Source of the DNA: Miscanthus floridulus
Taxonomy: Eukaryota; Streptophyta; Magnoliopsida; Poales; Poaceae
Reading direction: 5' to 3'
Length of the DNA: 64,000 bases
Assembly (NCBI RefSeq): GCF_019320115.1
Contig: NC_089586.1
Coordinates: forward strand, 3,992,804 to 4,056,803
Shown here one piece after another: positions 32,201-43,173 of this stretch. The notes beneath the pieces are model-generated. The model was not told the DNA's origin, did not search any database, and saw only the letters and a list, made by a program, of their open reading frames with translations. Both the position numbers and the translations under genes were made by a program. The first letter of the stretch is position 1. Every line of letters begins with the position of its first letter.

Positions 32201-33690
32201 CTTTCTGAAAGGCAAGCCCCGGAGCATTCTAAGTCTCCCAGTGTTTTACAAAATTTTACTGTAGTCCTTTATGATTGATGCATTAGGTTATAAGAGTTGG
32301 TTGGAACCCTTTGATGCATAGAACTACCTTGTCCAGAAGTACCCCTTTAATCCTATGTAGGTCCAAGATCGAATGTATGCTTAGCCATGCTTAGACCGGT
32401 AGAAGTCGGGTGATTTCCTGTCACCTGCGAGATATAGGTGGATACCGAAGCACAGTTGGCTATATTTGCTGTTGTGGAAAAGAACCATGGGGTAATGTAA
32501 ATTGAGGCCGGGCAGAGTCTATGTGTAGGTTGACTCATGTGATTTCGCCTGTGCCGATCAAGGACCATACCGTTGTTGGAACTTCTGACAAGATTGAACG
32601 CATGCCTATCACTTAGCTGGCTAGATAACTCATTCTGACCACGAAGCCGAGTAGCTCAACTTAGGCCGGGCCCCATTCTATTGTGCGCTCTCTATGGGGA
32701 GCTAGACTGAGCCCAAGGGCAGGCTAGGCCTGAACGTCCTGGCATTTGGTGTCCCTGATTGTGCGGCGCTGTATGAACCCGCGAAATGTGTACTTGAGTT
32801 GTGCCAAAGGTGACCTAAGGCGACTAATGATCTGGTCTATCTAGGTTTGTGTTAGGAATAAATTCCCAGCTGGTTGAAATCGATTCGAATCACCGTCTCT
32901 CCCGAATAGTGAGAAACTTGGCTAGCTCCAATATCATAGTAATTGTATTATGGAAGTTGATGGTTCGAATAAACATGGAATCACTATACCTGCTATGGTT
33001 ACTATTGTATGCTCTTAAATTGATATACCACATGTTTGGCACAGGATAGTTGCTAATTTAGAGATGGGTAGTTATAATTAACTTGATAACATAATTATAA
33101 TTGTATAATTGAGTTAATCGCTTTTATGCAAAATGTTGTCAAGCTATCTCCACTTATAAAGCCTTGCATAATCCTTGAAGTTAATTTATTTCTAGTTTAT
33201 GACGGGTAAGTCGAGCTGAGTACCTTCTCATACTCAGGGTTTTATTCCCATTGTTGTAGATGACATGGTTTATCATGGGTATTGCAAGAGTTGCTTCTAT
33301 CCCGCTGTGGATGAGGAGTAAGCCTTAGGAAGGCTTCTTTACTAATCCCTCTATATGCTTTTGTGGACTGTGATCGTATGTTGGCACTGTATTAAACTAT
33401 GTTGGCAAATACTACTTTTGAACTTAAATTGCTTCCGCTATTATCTATCAAACTTGGTTTGTAATAACTCTATTTTGTACTCTGATGATGGAGATGTATC
33501 TGTGAACTTTATTTAATATGTGACATGTATGTTGAATCATTTATGATCTTGGTTGTTTGTGGATCATTTATCGAGACCTGTCGTGGTACTCGACAGACTA
33601 CCGGGTTTATATGGGCTCAAGTATAACAGTGCGACTGCTTGCGGGCTACCATTGTACTTGTGCTTTTATAAATTAGTTGGTTCTATGACA
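29295..33690 (+). repeat. Old Tekay/Del-type LTR, main piece
   Basis: This is a diverged, plus-orientation relative of the young Tekay LTRs. AAAGCAAAGTTGTAG followed by AACAACTTTTATTTTTGG matches the reverse of 37840-37900, ATCGATTCGAATC at about 32879 matches 35046, and GACTACCGGGTTTATATGGG near 33595 matches 34325. It ends GGTTCTATGACA at 33690, against GGTTCTGTTACA in the young copy. A GC-rich stretch at 29930-30450 corresponds to 36790-37750. No PBS or coding region follows, so it is a solo or truncated LTR. Confidence 0.7.
32059..32264 (+). CDS. Conserved short ORF in the old Tekay LTR
   Basis: Behind a candidate 3' splice site (TTCCTGCATCTAG|G) an open frame reads GSTEEITLLEFNEGEEGDQQ, continues Glu-rich, reaches KELPECLDHRPTSFLKGKPR and ends LPVFYKILL. 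The young LTRs encode EELPECPDHRPSSF..GKPQSI in the same phase behind CATCATACAG|G. Between the two, most codon differences in the core are synonymous, suggesting that the element once translated this segment. It has no known domain that I recognise. The frame here has no stop. It is probably the last exon of a spliced ORF or part of a leader protein. Confidence 0.4.
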
Positions 33691-34243
33691 GATACTATTG
33701 AGGATTTTGAAGATTTATAATTAGTAATTAATCAATTAATCGGCCTATATAAATGAAAAGATGATACTTTGGAGGAGTATTTTGACATTGTCAGTCTAGC
33801 AGCAGTGTGCTTCGTCATTATTCAAAAGGAGAATTAGTTATTATTCGGAGGTGGATTTGGCAATGTTACGGAGAGACATGTTAATAAATTCTGATTAAAA
33901 TTACAACATTGATACTAAAAGCCGATGAGATATGTCTATCGGCTACATGTTATTCAGGTAGATTTGATGCCAAGTTAATTATGGAGAAGATTGACATGAG
34001 AAAGGAGGCACGTGGGATCAAGACAGAGCTCACTTCAGATAGGATATGCATTGGTAATGGATACCTTCTTTGTTCTCAACATGGCTTCCAGAATTACGAA
34101 CTGATTAAGCTGATAGCCTGATAACGCATCGACGACTTCAAGCAGTTGTTTTCCTAAGGGACAGAAGTGACCAAGAAAAAAGGAGAAGTTGTTTAGGGAA
34201 GCATATACATGTCTAGTAAAATTCAAAACCAAGAAGAAGTCAG
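33691..34243. other. Unclassified old repeat DNA
   Basis: Holds CCGATGAG and TATCGGCTAC phrases that recur right of the Tekay insertion (49500 onward: AGCCGATGGGG, ATCGGCT), so both sides are probably one older element. No gene recognised. Confidence 0.35.
34239..34243. repeat. Target site duplication GTCAG (left)
   Basis: GTCAG directly precedes the LTR at 34244 and is repeated at 48999-49003 after the right LTR. Confidence 0.9.
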
Positions 34244-37200
34244 TGTAACAGAACCGACCAATTATATGAAATTAAGTAAGAAAATCATCCGCCAGAGCAG
34301 ACGATTTAGCAAACTTAAGCCCGTATAACCCGGTAGTCCGTGAAATCATGAAGGATTTCAAACCAACTTCCATTCCAGCCAAGATCGTAATAAGTTTAGC
34401 GGTCACCATCACATATTACATAAAAGTTCACAATCACCAGTACATCAGAGTTTCAACATAGTTATTACAAAACCTGTTTGAATAAAAGTAGCGGAAGTCA
34501 TTTGTTCAAACCACACACACTCACACGGAGTTTAAATATAGTGCCAGCGAATGATCATCTCCAACAAAAGCATCAGATGAGACGTAAGGAATGACCATGC
34601 CCATGGTCCTAAGCATCACCCATCGCAGGATAAAGGCAGTTGATACAGTAGCCGTAATACATCTGCCCATCTACAACAAGTGGGAATAAAACCCTGAGTA
34701 CGAGAAGGTACTCAGCTAGACTTACCCTACATAACCAAAAATAAATGACACCAAGGATTATGAAGGGCTTTATAGTAGGGTAGCCGACTCATTTGCAAAA
34801 AGAAGCATTTTTAGTATTTCAAGAACCTTTCAAAAAGCATTATTGCCAAGTTAATTATTATTAACCTGCCGACTAGATTTGCACCTATACTAGAGTAAAC
34901 ATGTGATTAAGCAGATAATGATAACCAATGATCATTAAACAACTTCCATACTGTCATATTCATTATAACTGTCTAAGTGTTCCATAACATTTACTACGAT
35001 GAAGTAACTCAAGTCAAGTGCTCACTATCCAGGAGCGATGGCGATTCGAATCGATTCCTAACCAGCTAGTGATTTATTCCTTACACAAACCTCACTCACC
35101 CGCTAAAGTGAGATATTGATTACCGAGTCAACTTTCTAGGAATCTCGAGTTTGCCAGGAACCACATGTACCTGGGGGCCGACCGACTGCACTTTGGTCTT
35201 ATCATCCTGCCCCCGTGTCCTACCATACCTGCTCCGGCACAGTGCGTTGCGGGCAATCTACTCGGCCTGAAAAATCTCCCAGCTTCGCGGTCGGAAGGTA
35301 CTTTATCCGGCCAGCTAAATGTAAGGCATGCGTTCAACATGACTCGAGGCCCAACAACGGTCGGTCCTTAATCGACACAGACAGAAAGCACTACAGTCCA
35401 AAACTCTGTAAGTCTCCGTCCGGTCTCAACTTCATTTAACACTTAGTTATACCATGACTTCATAGTCATCCAAATAGATCCAGGTAACCACCTATAGCTC
35501 GCAGGTGATAGGAAATCACCTAACTTCTACCGGTCTAAGCCAGCTAAGCATTGACTCGACTGCGGATACCAGGGTAACAAGGATATAGTATAACAAAGGT
35601 AAACAAGGTATAATGCAGCAACGGTTGCAAACAACTCCTGAACGTAATGCATCAATTAAAGTAAAGCATTTAATTAATAATTGCAAACCGGGAGAAAAAT
35701 GCTCTGGGGCTTGCCTCTCTCGAAGGAGCTCGGACGGTGATCGGGGCACTCCGGAAGTTCCTCAACGTCCTCCTCGTCGGCTTCCGGCACTTCCTACGGC
35801 TGCACCTTGAACTGCTCCTCGGGCTCCTTGGGTATAACGACTGGGTTCTCGGTTTGCGATCCTGTATGATGCAATGCGCGTAAGTGCTTATGCAAACAGT
35901 GCATCGAAGGAGATGAATGCAATGGATATGTTTAAATGCAAGGTAGTCAACATCATCCAAGAAAATATACTACAAGCACATGTCATCTACTGCATTCTCT
36001 TCTACTACTAATATGTTTAAGGTGACACACCTTATCAAATGCTTCAAAGATACACCAAAGCTATTATTATTAACTAATCTTGTATTAAAGATGATTATTT
36101 TATTTCCTTTTAAATTAGGGCTACAACAGCAATCTATATTTCTGGTGCTTATAAAAATCTGAGAAAATTACAGTAGCATGGTACTACTCTAATTAGACTA
36201 CCATCAGATTTTCATGATATTTGAATGAGTGGATTAGCCTACACAAAAATCACAAGCTATGGCATGATTTTATACATAAAAATACTTTGAACTGTGAAAA
36301 GTGTCAAACAACAGAAGTAATATTTTTCCTAGGTTCTTCATAGCATATAATGACTGTACAAAAATTGTCACATGCATGTTTTATACAAATTTGCTCTCTA
36401 GCTAAAATAACAAAAATCAGCCATTAAAGGTACTTGAACTACATCTAAAAATTTTCCCCCAGCACATGTATGAAACATATATTTCCTAGGAAGTACATGA
36501 CATAAGAAGATTAACAAACTTGGAATCATATTGTTCTGAAGACTATAGATTTTTCTACATATTTTTTAAGTTATCAGCAATATTCATAATTAAATAAAAT
36601 TCTACAGCAAAGTATCTCAAAAATGTCATGCAATAATTTTCCCAAGTAGATCTGATGATAAGGAACCTAGCAAAATTTGTTCCAACAGATTTGGAGCTAA
36701 TAGGAGTACACAAACATTTTCCAAAGCATTTAAATAGAATTCTGAAAAATCATTTTTGAAATCCCTTTTAAAAGTCAGACGACGAAATACTGGGTGCACC
36801 CGGTGCTGTGCACCCGGATCCGATCTAGGGCGCTGACGAGTGGGCCCCCACGGTCAACGGCCCCCACCTATCGGTCAGACCAAGACAGGGGCGGCGCTGA
36901 CCGGCCAGCTCTCGCCGATGGCGAGCCAGCCGGTGATGTGATCACCACCAGTAGCTCACCCGCGATGAGGCGAACACGGTGCACCAAGAGAAGGCATAGG
37001 AGGAGCTCGGGATAGGGCTCGACGACGCGCATGGCGTAGCGGCGGCGCTGCTCCCGACGGCCGGCCATCTCCGGCCGGGAAGGGGCGCGAAAGGTGGTAC
37101 GGGAGCTTCACCGAGCTCGTGCAGTGGTCGTGCATGTGAAACGGTAGCTAGAAGAAGGACAGAGGGTGAGGTCCATGGAGCAGAGCACTCCAGTGAGCTC

Positions 37201-38289
37201 GGCCACAACTCCAGCGAGAGATTCCTAGGGAGAGGGAGCTTCTCACGGCTTACCGAGGTGAGCACGAGGTGCGCGATGATGAGTCGGAGATGCGGGCGAG
37301 ATGGAGGGTTCAATGGCGAGCTAGGATGGCTAGGCGAGCCAAATCCGGCGAGGGAGCTGGTGGCGGCCGGTGGCGGGTGCATACGCGGGTGCTGTCTGAG
37401 CGAGAGGCGAAGGGAGGAGCAGGAAATGCGATGCCGGGCGAGCTCTGCGGGAGCTTAAGCAGTGGCCAGCAGTGCCAGAGCTGCCGCGGTGCGTGGACAC
37501 AGTGTTAGGCCACCATCGACAGGTGGCGCCACTTGGCGAGCAAGCCCTGACGCGGTCGGGGGCGTGGTGCGGCGACGGGCGCTACGCGCGGCGCTGGGCT
37601 GGGCCGAGCGAGGCGAGGCGCGCGAGCGGCGGGCGCTGCTGGGCCGACTCGCGAGGTGGGCTGGCGCATTGGGTGGGCGAGGCGCGCGGCTGGCGAGGAC
37701 GCAGGCCAGGCCGGCTTCGGCAGGCGGGCCAGAAGCGAGGCGGCGGCCCGCGAAGGAGGAAAATCCTTTTTCCAAATATATTTTCAAGGAATTTTTAAAT
37801 GCCCTCTTTTAAATATTATTTTGAGCAAGAAAATGACCTCTTTTGAAAATGTACCAAAAATAAAAGTTGTTTAGAATTTAATTCTCTACAACTTTGCTTT
37901 TATGACCACAGCCAAATTCTTTCTAGATTTTAAATTGTAAGATCAAAGTCCACGTTTAGCTCAAAACCCTAATTTTGGGAATTATTTTTTGAAGCCAAAT
38001 TTTGAATTAATTTGAATACAAACATTGCTCCAAAAATTGAACTAAACATTGCTAGATGATTTACAATAGTAGCCAAACATGTTTTACTAACCTAGCAAGA
38101 AAAATTCAGGGCAAAACAATTCTTAACTAGGTGTATGCAGCATTCAGGTTTCACGCATGTTTCAGATGTTTCAAAGTAATGTTTCAATTGTTATTCACAT
38201 GATTAGGCATGTATGATTTGGATGCTTGATGATGCATGATATGTGTGATTTGCAGTGCCTAAATGCAGGCATAACACCGGGGTGTTACA
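34244..38289 (-). repeat. Tekay 3' LTR (4,046 bp)
   Basis: On the minus strand it begins TGTAACACCCCGGTGTTATG at 38289 and ends GGTCGGTTCTGTTACA at 34244. It is co-linear with the right LTR over its full length with only scattered substitutions, mostly transitions in the parts I compared. 36790-37750 is GC-rich and open on both strands, which explains several long ORFs there that I do not accept as genes. Confidence 0.92.
35674..35862 (-). pseudogene. Conserved LTR short ORF, copy in the 3' LTR
   Basis: Behind CATCATACAG|GATCGC the minus frame reads GSQTENPVVIPKEPEEQFKV, hits TAG at 35794-35796, continues EVPEADEEDVEELPECPDHR and ends LPVCNY at TAA 35674-35676. The sister LTR has CAG at that site, so the stop arose after insertion. 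Confidence 0.45.
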
Positions 38290-38647
38290 GCCCTCCCCCC
38301 TTATAAAAATCTCGTCCCGAGATTTGGGTTATGAACCATTTGTTATAAAATTCTTCATAAGCTTTTTGCAGATACTCTCCTGTTTCCCAAGTTACATCTC
38401 CCTCATCATGATGATGCCACTGTATCTTATAGGTTTTCACCACACTATTCTGAGTAGCACGTTCCTTCATGTCTAACACTCGGACTGGTTGTTCACGATA
38501 CACCAAATCCGATTTGAGTTGGATACCTCGAGGTTTTATTCTTTCCTCTAGAACACGCAAACATTTCTTGAGATGTGATACATGGAAAACTGGGAAAACG
38601 GTGCTCATTGTGTCAGGTAACTCTAACTTGTAGGCTACCAGACCTCT
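38285..38647 (-). pseudogene. Tekay integrase C-terminus with chromodomain
   Basis: This last part of the gag-pol frame reads VFHVSHLKKCLRV (end of the integrase C-terminal barrel), then a chromodomain-like segment of about 50 residues (PVRVLDMKERATQNS, YKIQWHHHDEGDVTWETGEY, LQKAYEEF). Chromodomains of this type steer chromovirus integration to modified chromatin. Of the aromatic cage, the Trp of IQW and the Trp of TWE are visible, but the first position is Val, as in the group II chromodomains reported for Tekay-type elements. The frame passes through the polypurine tract and stops at TAA 38285-38287, made by the first bases of the LTR. The preceding TGA at 38648-38650 separates it from the rest of pol. 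Confidence 0.85.
38290..38302 (-). other. Tekay polypurine tract
   Basis: Minus strand AAGGGGGGAGGGC lies directly before the 3' LTR. It is also coding, translated as the last residues (KGGGL) of the integrase frame. Confidence 0.9.
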
Positions 38648-38650
38648 TCA

Positions 38651-39775
38651 TTCTAAGATCTTGTACGGTCCTACGAATCTCACAGCAAGCTTCCTTTGGA
38701 CTCCGAACCTTTTCTTCTTCATTGGCGTGAGTTTCAGATAAACATAGTCACCAACTTCAAACACAAGGGGTCTCCTTCTTCTATCTGCATAGCTTTTCTG
38801 ACGTGATTGGGCAGCTTTCATATTCTGCTAAATAATATGAACTTTCTTCTCGGCTTCTTCTACAAAGTCAATGCCATAATACCTTCTATCTCTAGGCTCG
38901 ACCCAATTCAATGGTGTTCTACATTTTCTGCCATATAAAGCTTCGAATGGGGCCATCTTGATGCTTTCTTAATAACTATTATTATAAGAAAACTCAGCTA
39001 ACGGTAACCATGACTCCCATGATCCCTTAGAAGACAATACACAGGCTCTTAACATATCTTCCAAAACAGCATTCACTCGTTCAGTCTGACCATCTATCTG
39101 AGGATGATAAGCGGTACTACGAATCAAACTAGTTCCTAAGCCTTTGTGTAAGTGTTCCCAAAAGTGAGCCATGAACTGTGAGCCTCGATCAGATACTATG
39201 GTCTTTGGTATACCATGCAATCTCACAATTTCTGCGATATACTTCTCGGCATATTGAGGTGGTCGATAATCTGTTTTGACCGACAAGAAATGAGCGGTCT
39301 TGGTAAGACGGTCCACAATTACCCAAATCGAATCATGTCCTTTTTGAGTAGTGGGCAAACCCATGATAAAATCCATACTGATATCGTCCCACTTCCAACT
39401 AGGGACTAATAAGGGTTGCAACATACCAGCAGGTTTCATGTGAATGGCTTTCACTCGACAACATGTGTCACATCTGACAACATATGCTGTAATTTCTTTC
39501 TTCATTTTGGTCCACCAATAGCGAGATCTTAATTCTTGATACATCTTACTACTTCCGGGATGGATAGATAGCTTAGAAAGGTGAGCTTCATCCATGAGTT
39601 TATTCCTAAGCTCTCGATCCTTGGGAACCACAAGACGGTTGTCAAACCACAACACGCCCTATTCATCCACTTTAAAGTGTTGAGATGACTTCTCTTTTAT
39701 TTTCTCTTTGATGTGGAATATCCCCTTATTGGTTTTCTGGCCTTCTATTATATTACTTTCCAAAGAGCAACTAAT
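38651..39775 (-). pseudogene. Tekay integrase (zinc-binding and catalytic domains)
   Basis: The frame shows the HHCC zinc-binding motif (EAHLSKLSIHPG then VVRCDTCCRVK). The catalytic DDE residues are Asp in MDFIMGLP, Asp in VSDRGSQFMAHFW and Glu in GQTERVNAVLED. The GPY-like barrel region with FEVGDYVYLKL and GPYKILE comes next. Integrase inserts the cDNA into host chromatin. In-frame stops: TAG 39659-39661 just before the zinc domain, TAA 38969-38971 after AEFSYNNSY, and TAG 38828-38830. There is no frameshift relative to RT upstream or the chromodomain downstream. Confidence 0.9.
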
Positions 39776-41440
39776 CTAAATACTATGTAACACAGCAGGA
39801 TGCATTAGATCGAACCCATCTTCAAGTAATGGCTGCACATTCAAGAAATGTGACTTTCTGCTCAAAGCATCTGCCACTACATTGGCTTTACCAGGATGAT
39901 ATTGCACATTCAAGTTGTAATCCTTTATCAATTCCAACCATCTGCGCTGTCTCATGTTTAGCTCCGGTTGGGTAAAGATATACTTAAGACTCTTATGATC
40001 TGTGAAAATATTGCACACATTACCAAGTAGATAATGTCTCCAAATTTTGAGGGCGTGCACAACTGCAGCAAGTTCAAGGTCATGTGTTGGATAGTTGACC
40101 TCGTGCTTTCTCAATTGTCGTGATGCATAAGCAATGACTCTCCTTTCTTGCATAAGAACACAGCCCAATCTAGTCTTCGATGCGTCGCAAAACACATCAA
40201 ATGGTTTCTCGATATCTGGTTGTGCTAGAATAGGAGCAGTGGTCAACAGTTTCCGCAACGTGTGGAAAGCTACTTCACACTCCTCTGTCCACACAAACTT
40301 GTGATCCTTCTGTAGGAGGCTTGTCATCGGTTTGGCGATCTTTGAAAAGTCTGGTATAAAGCGACGGTAATAACCGGCTAGTCCTAAGAAACTTCTAATC
40401 TCAGGAACTGTGGTCGGTGTTTTCCAATTCATAACTTCTTGCACCTTACTTGGGTCGACTAAAACTCCATTCTCTGACAGAATGTGACCAAGGAAAGGAA
40501 CTTCCTTCAACCAGAATTCGCATTTGCTAAACTTAGCATACAATTGATGATCTCTAAGTCTGGTCAAGACAGTTCTCAGATACTCTTTGTGATCTTTCTT
40601 GTTCTCGGAGTACACCAGAATGTCATCGATGAACACTACCACAAACTTATCCAACTCTGGCATGAAAACTATATTCATCAAAAACATAAAGTATGCAGAA
40701 GTATTTGTCAAGCCAAAGGACATGACAAGATACTCATACAACCCGTATCTGGTGGAAAATACAGTTTTCGGTATATCCTGTGGCCTAATCTTGATCTGAT
40801 GATAACCGGATCTCAAATCTATTTTTGAGAACACCTTGGCCTTGGATAATTGGTCAAACAGAACATCAATATGTGGCAAGGGATACTTATTCTTGATGGT
40901 CACAGCGTTGAGTGGCCTATAATCTACGCACATTCTCAACGTGCCCACTTTCTTCTTTTTCACAAACAAAGCGGGACATCCCCATTCAGACTTGCTTGGT
41001 CGTATAAACCCCTTTTTTGACAAATCTTCTAATTGCTTCTTCAGCTCAGCTAACTCATCTGGAGGCATCCGATAGGGTCTTCTTGAAATCGGAGCCGTTC
41101 TAGGGACTAGCTCAATTCCAAACTCAATCTCCCTATCTGGTGGAAGACTAGGTAGCTCATCTGGGAATACATCCGGGAATTCACACACTACCAGAATCTG
41201 ATGAATAGGAATGACTACCGTAGCACATATAACACTTATCAGGTCTGTTCTCTGAGGCAATGGTACTCGGAAAGTACCCTCACCTAGGGGATCCTTAAGG
41301 GTAAGTACTCGACTTCCAGTATCTATGACTACTCCCCAATCCTTTATCCAATTCATCCCTATAATGACATCCAAGACTAACCCAGGCATAACTATCAAGT
41401 TCACTTGGAACTTCCTATTACCTAATTCAAGGGTTGCCCC
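39776..41440 (-). pseudogene. Tekay reverse transcriptase and RNase H
   Basis: A 542-codon open stretch holds the reverse transcriptase with [34 protein letters not shown] and the catalytic [12 protein letters not shown] (IDD form of YxDD). RNase H follows with [38 protein letters not shown] and [10 protein letters not shown]. Together these copy element RNA into cDNA. The stretch is ended by TAG 39776-39778 and is cut off from protease by TGA 41441-41443. Catalytic residues look intact, so this part decayed least. Confidence 0.93.
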
Positions 41441-41443
41441 TCA

Positions 41444-41690
41444 AACCATCTGGTTGGTCAAAACATCAGCCCCTACTGAACTTATACGGTACCCATAACC
41501 CAATTCTGTGCATAGTTGTCCATGTTTCTATGCAAATGCTTGACTCATAAAAGAATGCGATGATCCAGAATCAAATAGAACAACTACAGGGTTTTCGTTG
41601 ATAGGAAACTTACCAGCAGTGATGGGCTCTCCCTCTGGAATTTCATCCACTGTTGTACTATGTACTCTAGCATTATAAGTCTGCTGCTTC
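41444..41690 (-). pseudogene. Tekay aspartic protease
   Basis: VVVLFDSGSSHSFMSQAFA contains the DSG active site of retroviral-type proteases, which cut the polyprotein. TAG at 41528-41530 interrupts the domain soon after the active site, and the frame then reads on (ISSVGADVLTNQMV) to TGA 41441-41443 before joining the RT part. Same register as gag and pol. Confidence 0.85.
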
Positions 41691-42814
41691 TTCTTGGGCG
41701 GGTACAGACAAAACCTCGAGAAATGGCCGGGTTGATCACAGTTATAGCAGGGTCCTCTTATTGTCCCGACAGACCCCATAGCTCCCTTGGAACTGCCTTG
41801 TACCGCAGTTGCGGCTGCTTTGTTGGGCTATACTGCCATCTTGTATGACTTTTGAGGTCCACGGAAATTCTGACTTCTTTGCTGAGGTGGCCGGAACCTA
41901 GCACCAGGTGTCGATGGGCGATATGGGGGACGACCTCCCATAGGGGCTCTAGCTTGAGACGGCCCACCTTCAAAGGCTCTCTTGTGTGTCTTGGCTATGG
42001 TGCTGGCATTGTTATTCTTCTCCTGCTTCAGACAGTCGCTCATGAAGTCATTGAATCTGACGCGGTTGTTGGTACCAACATGCTTCATCATTTTTGGATT
42101 GAGACCCCTCTTAAAACTAGCTATTCTTTTAGCATCTGTGTCAACCATGTCGGGAGCATAGCGACACAAGTTGTTGAAGGCATGCAGGTATTGCGTCACG
42201 GTCTTGGTGCCCTGGTTCAATGCCAGAAACTCTCCCAACTTCATTTCGGTCAGCCTTGGTGGAATATAGGCTCCACGGAAGGCCTCAGCAAACTCTCTCC
42301 AAGAAATCTGAGCATTTGGAGGGAAGGTGGTGCGATGGTGCTTCCACCACATTCCCACTGGTCCCTGCAATTGAAGTGCAGCATACTCCGTCTTTAGAAC
42401 CTCAGTCATTCTCAACACACGGAATTTATCTTCCATCGTGTTGATCCATTCCTCTGCATCGAGTGGCTCTGTTGCTTCCTTGAATACTGGCGGCCTGGTG
42501 TCCATGAAATCTTTGAAGCTGCTATATTGGTTCACTCCCATGCCACCACCTTGATTGTTACCACGTTGAACGTTGTTGGCGATGGTTCAAAGAAGATCCT
42601 CCATGTTCTTCTGGGATTGTTCCACGTTGCGCTGACTCTTGAGCAGCTGTGCGAGGAACATCTCGGGGGTAAACGGGGGAGGAGGTGGCAAATGTGGTTC
42701 ATGGGGAGGTTCATTGTTGTTGCCGTGGTTTCCACCACCACCACCAGCCCCCACACCGTTAGCACCGGGCTCAGCGGCCTCATACGTGGTTCGGCGAGTG
42801 TTTGTCATCTGCAT
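41691..42814 (-). pseudogene. Tekay gag (capsid and CCHC nucleocapsid)
   Basis: The frame opens MQMTNTRRTTYEAAEPGANG at 42814 and continues through a Gly/Asn-Pro-rich N-terminus. It then shows the gag capsid region with WINTMEDKFRVLRMTEVLKT, LQGPVGMWWKHH and SWREFAEAFRGAYIPPR, which is the classic 'retrotransposon gag' pattern, and the knuckle CYNCDQPGHFSRFC (CX2CX4HX4C). Gag builds the virus-like particle and packages RNA. Stops: TGA 42587-42589 and TAG 41828-41830. The start is chosen as the first Met of the frame. The reading frame is the same one used by all of pol. Confidence 0.9.
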
Positions 42815-43173
42815 ATTTCAGCCACAAGTAACGATTGAGTGAAGCTGTAATAATTGCGAGTGAAGGAAAAATTATGACGTACTGAATTTACTGGAGAGAA
42901 TAAATTCATGCAATAAAACAGAGGCACAACAATCGCATCCCAATTAAAACAACGGCACTTAATCGAATTACTTCAACGGCAAATATTGCGTCCATACAAT
43001 TAAATTGCCAGCATACCTACACTGGACTTTTTATGCGTTCAGATATCGCATTCGAAAATCAGTTCCAACCACATGCCAAGTCTCATACGTTCGAAGCAAC
43101 ATACAATAGGTTACATGCCAACAAAAGAAAGGTTATCGCGGCAGGACCTAGATACTAGCGCAAGGCAACTAGC
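42815..43173 (-). other. Spacer between the extra ORF and gag
   Basis: About 360 bases between the end of the upstream ORF and the gag ATG. No domain in any frame. Whether gag is reached by reinitiation, splicing or a separate transcript cannot be told. Confidence 0.4.

Noticed and set aside
36868..37874. Several long ORFs on both strands (also 47484-48583)
   Set aside because: They lie in a GC-rich part of the Tekay LTR where stops are rare in all frames. Overlapping antisense frames are equally open, and no domain is seen.
40484..40828. Plus-strand ORFs across the RT domain
   Set aside because: Antisense shadows of the reverse transcriptase, whose catalytic motifs are clear on the minus strand.
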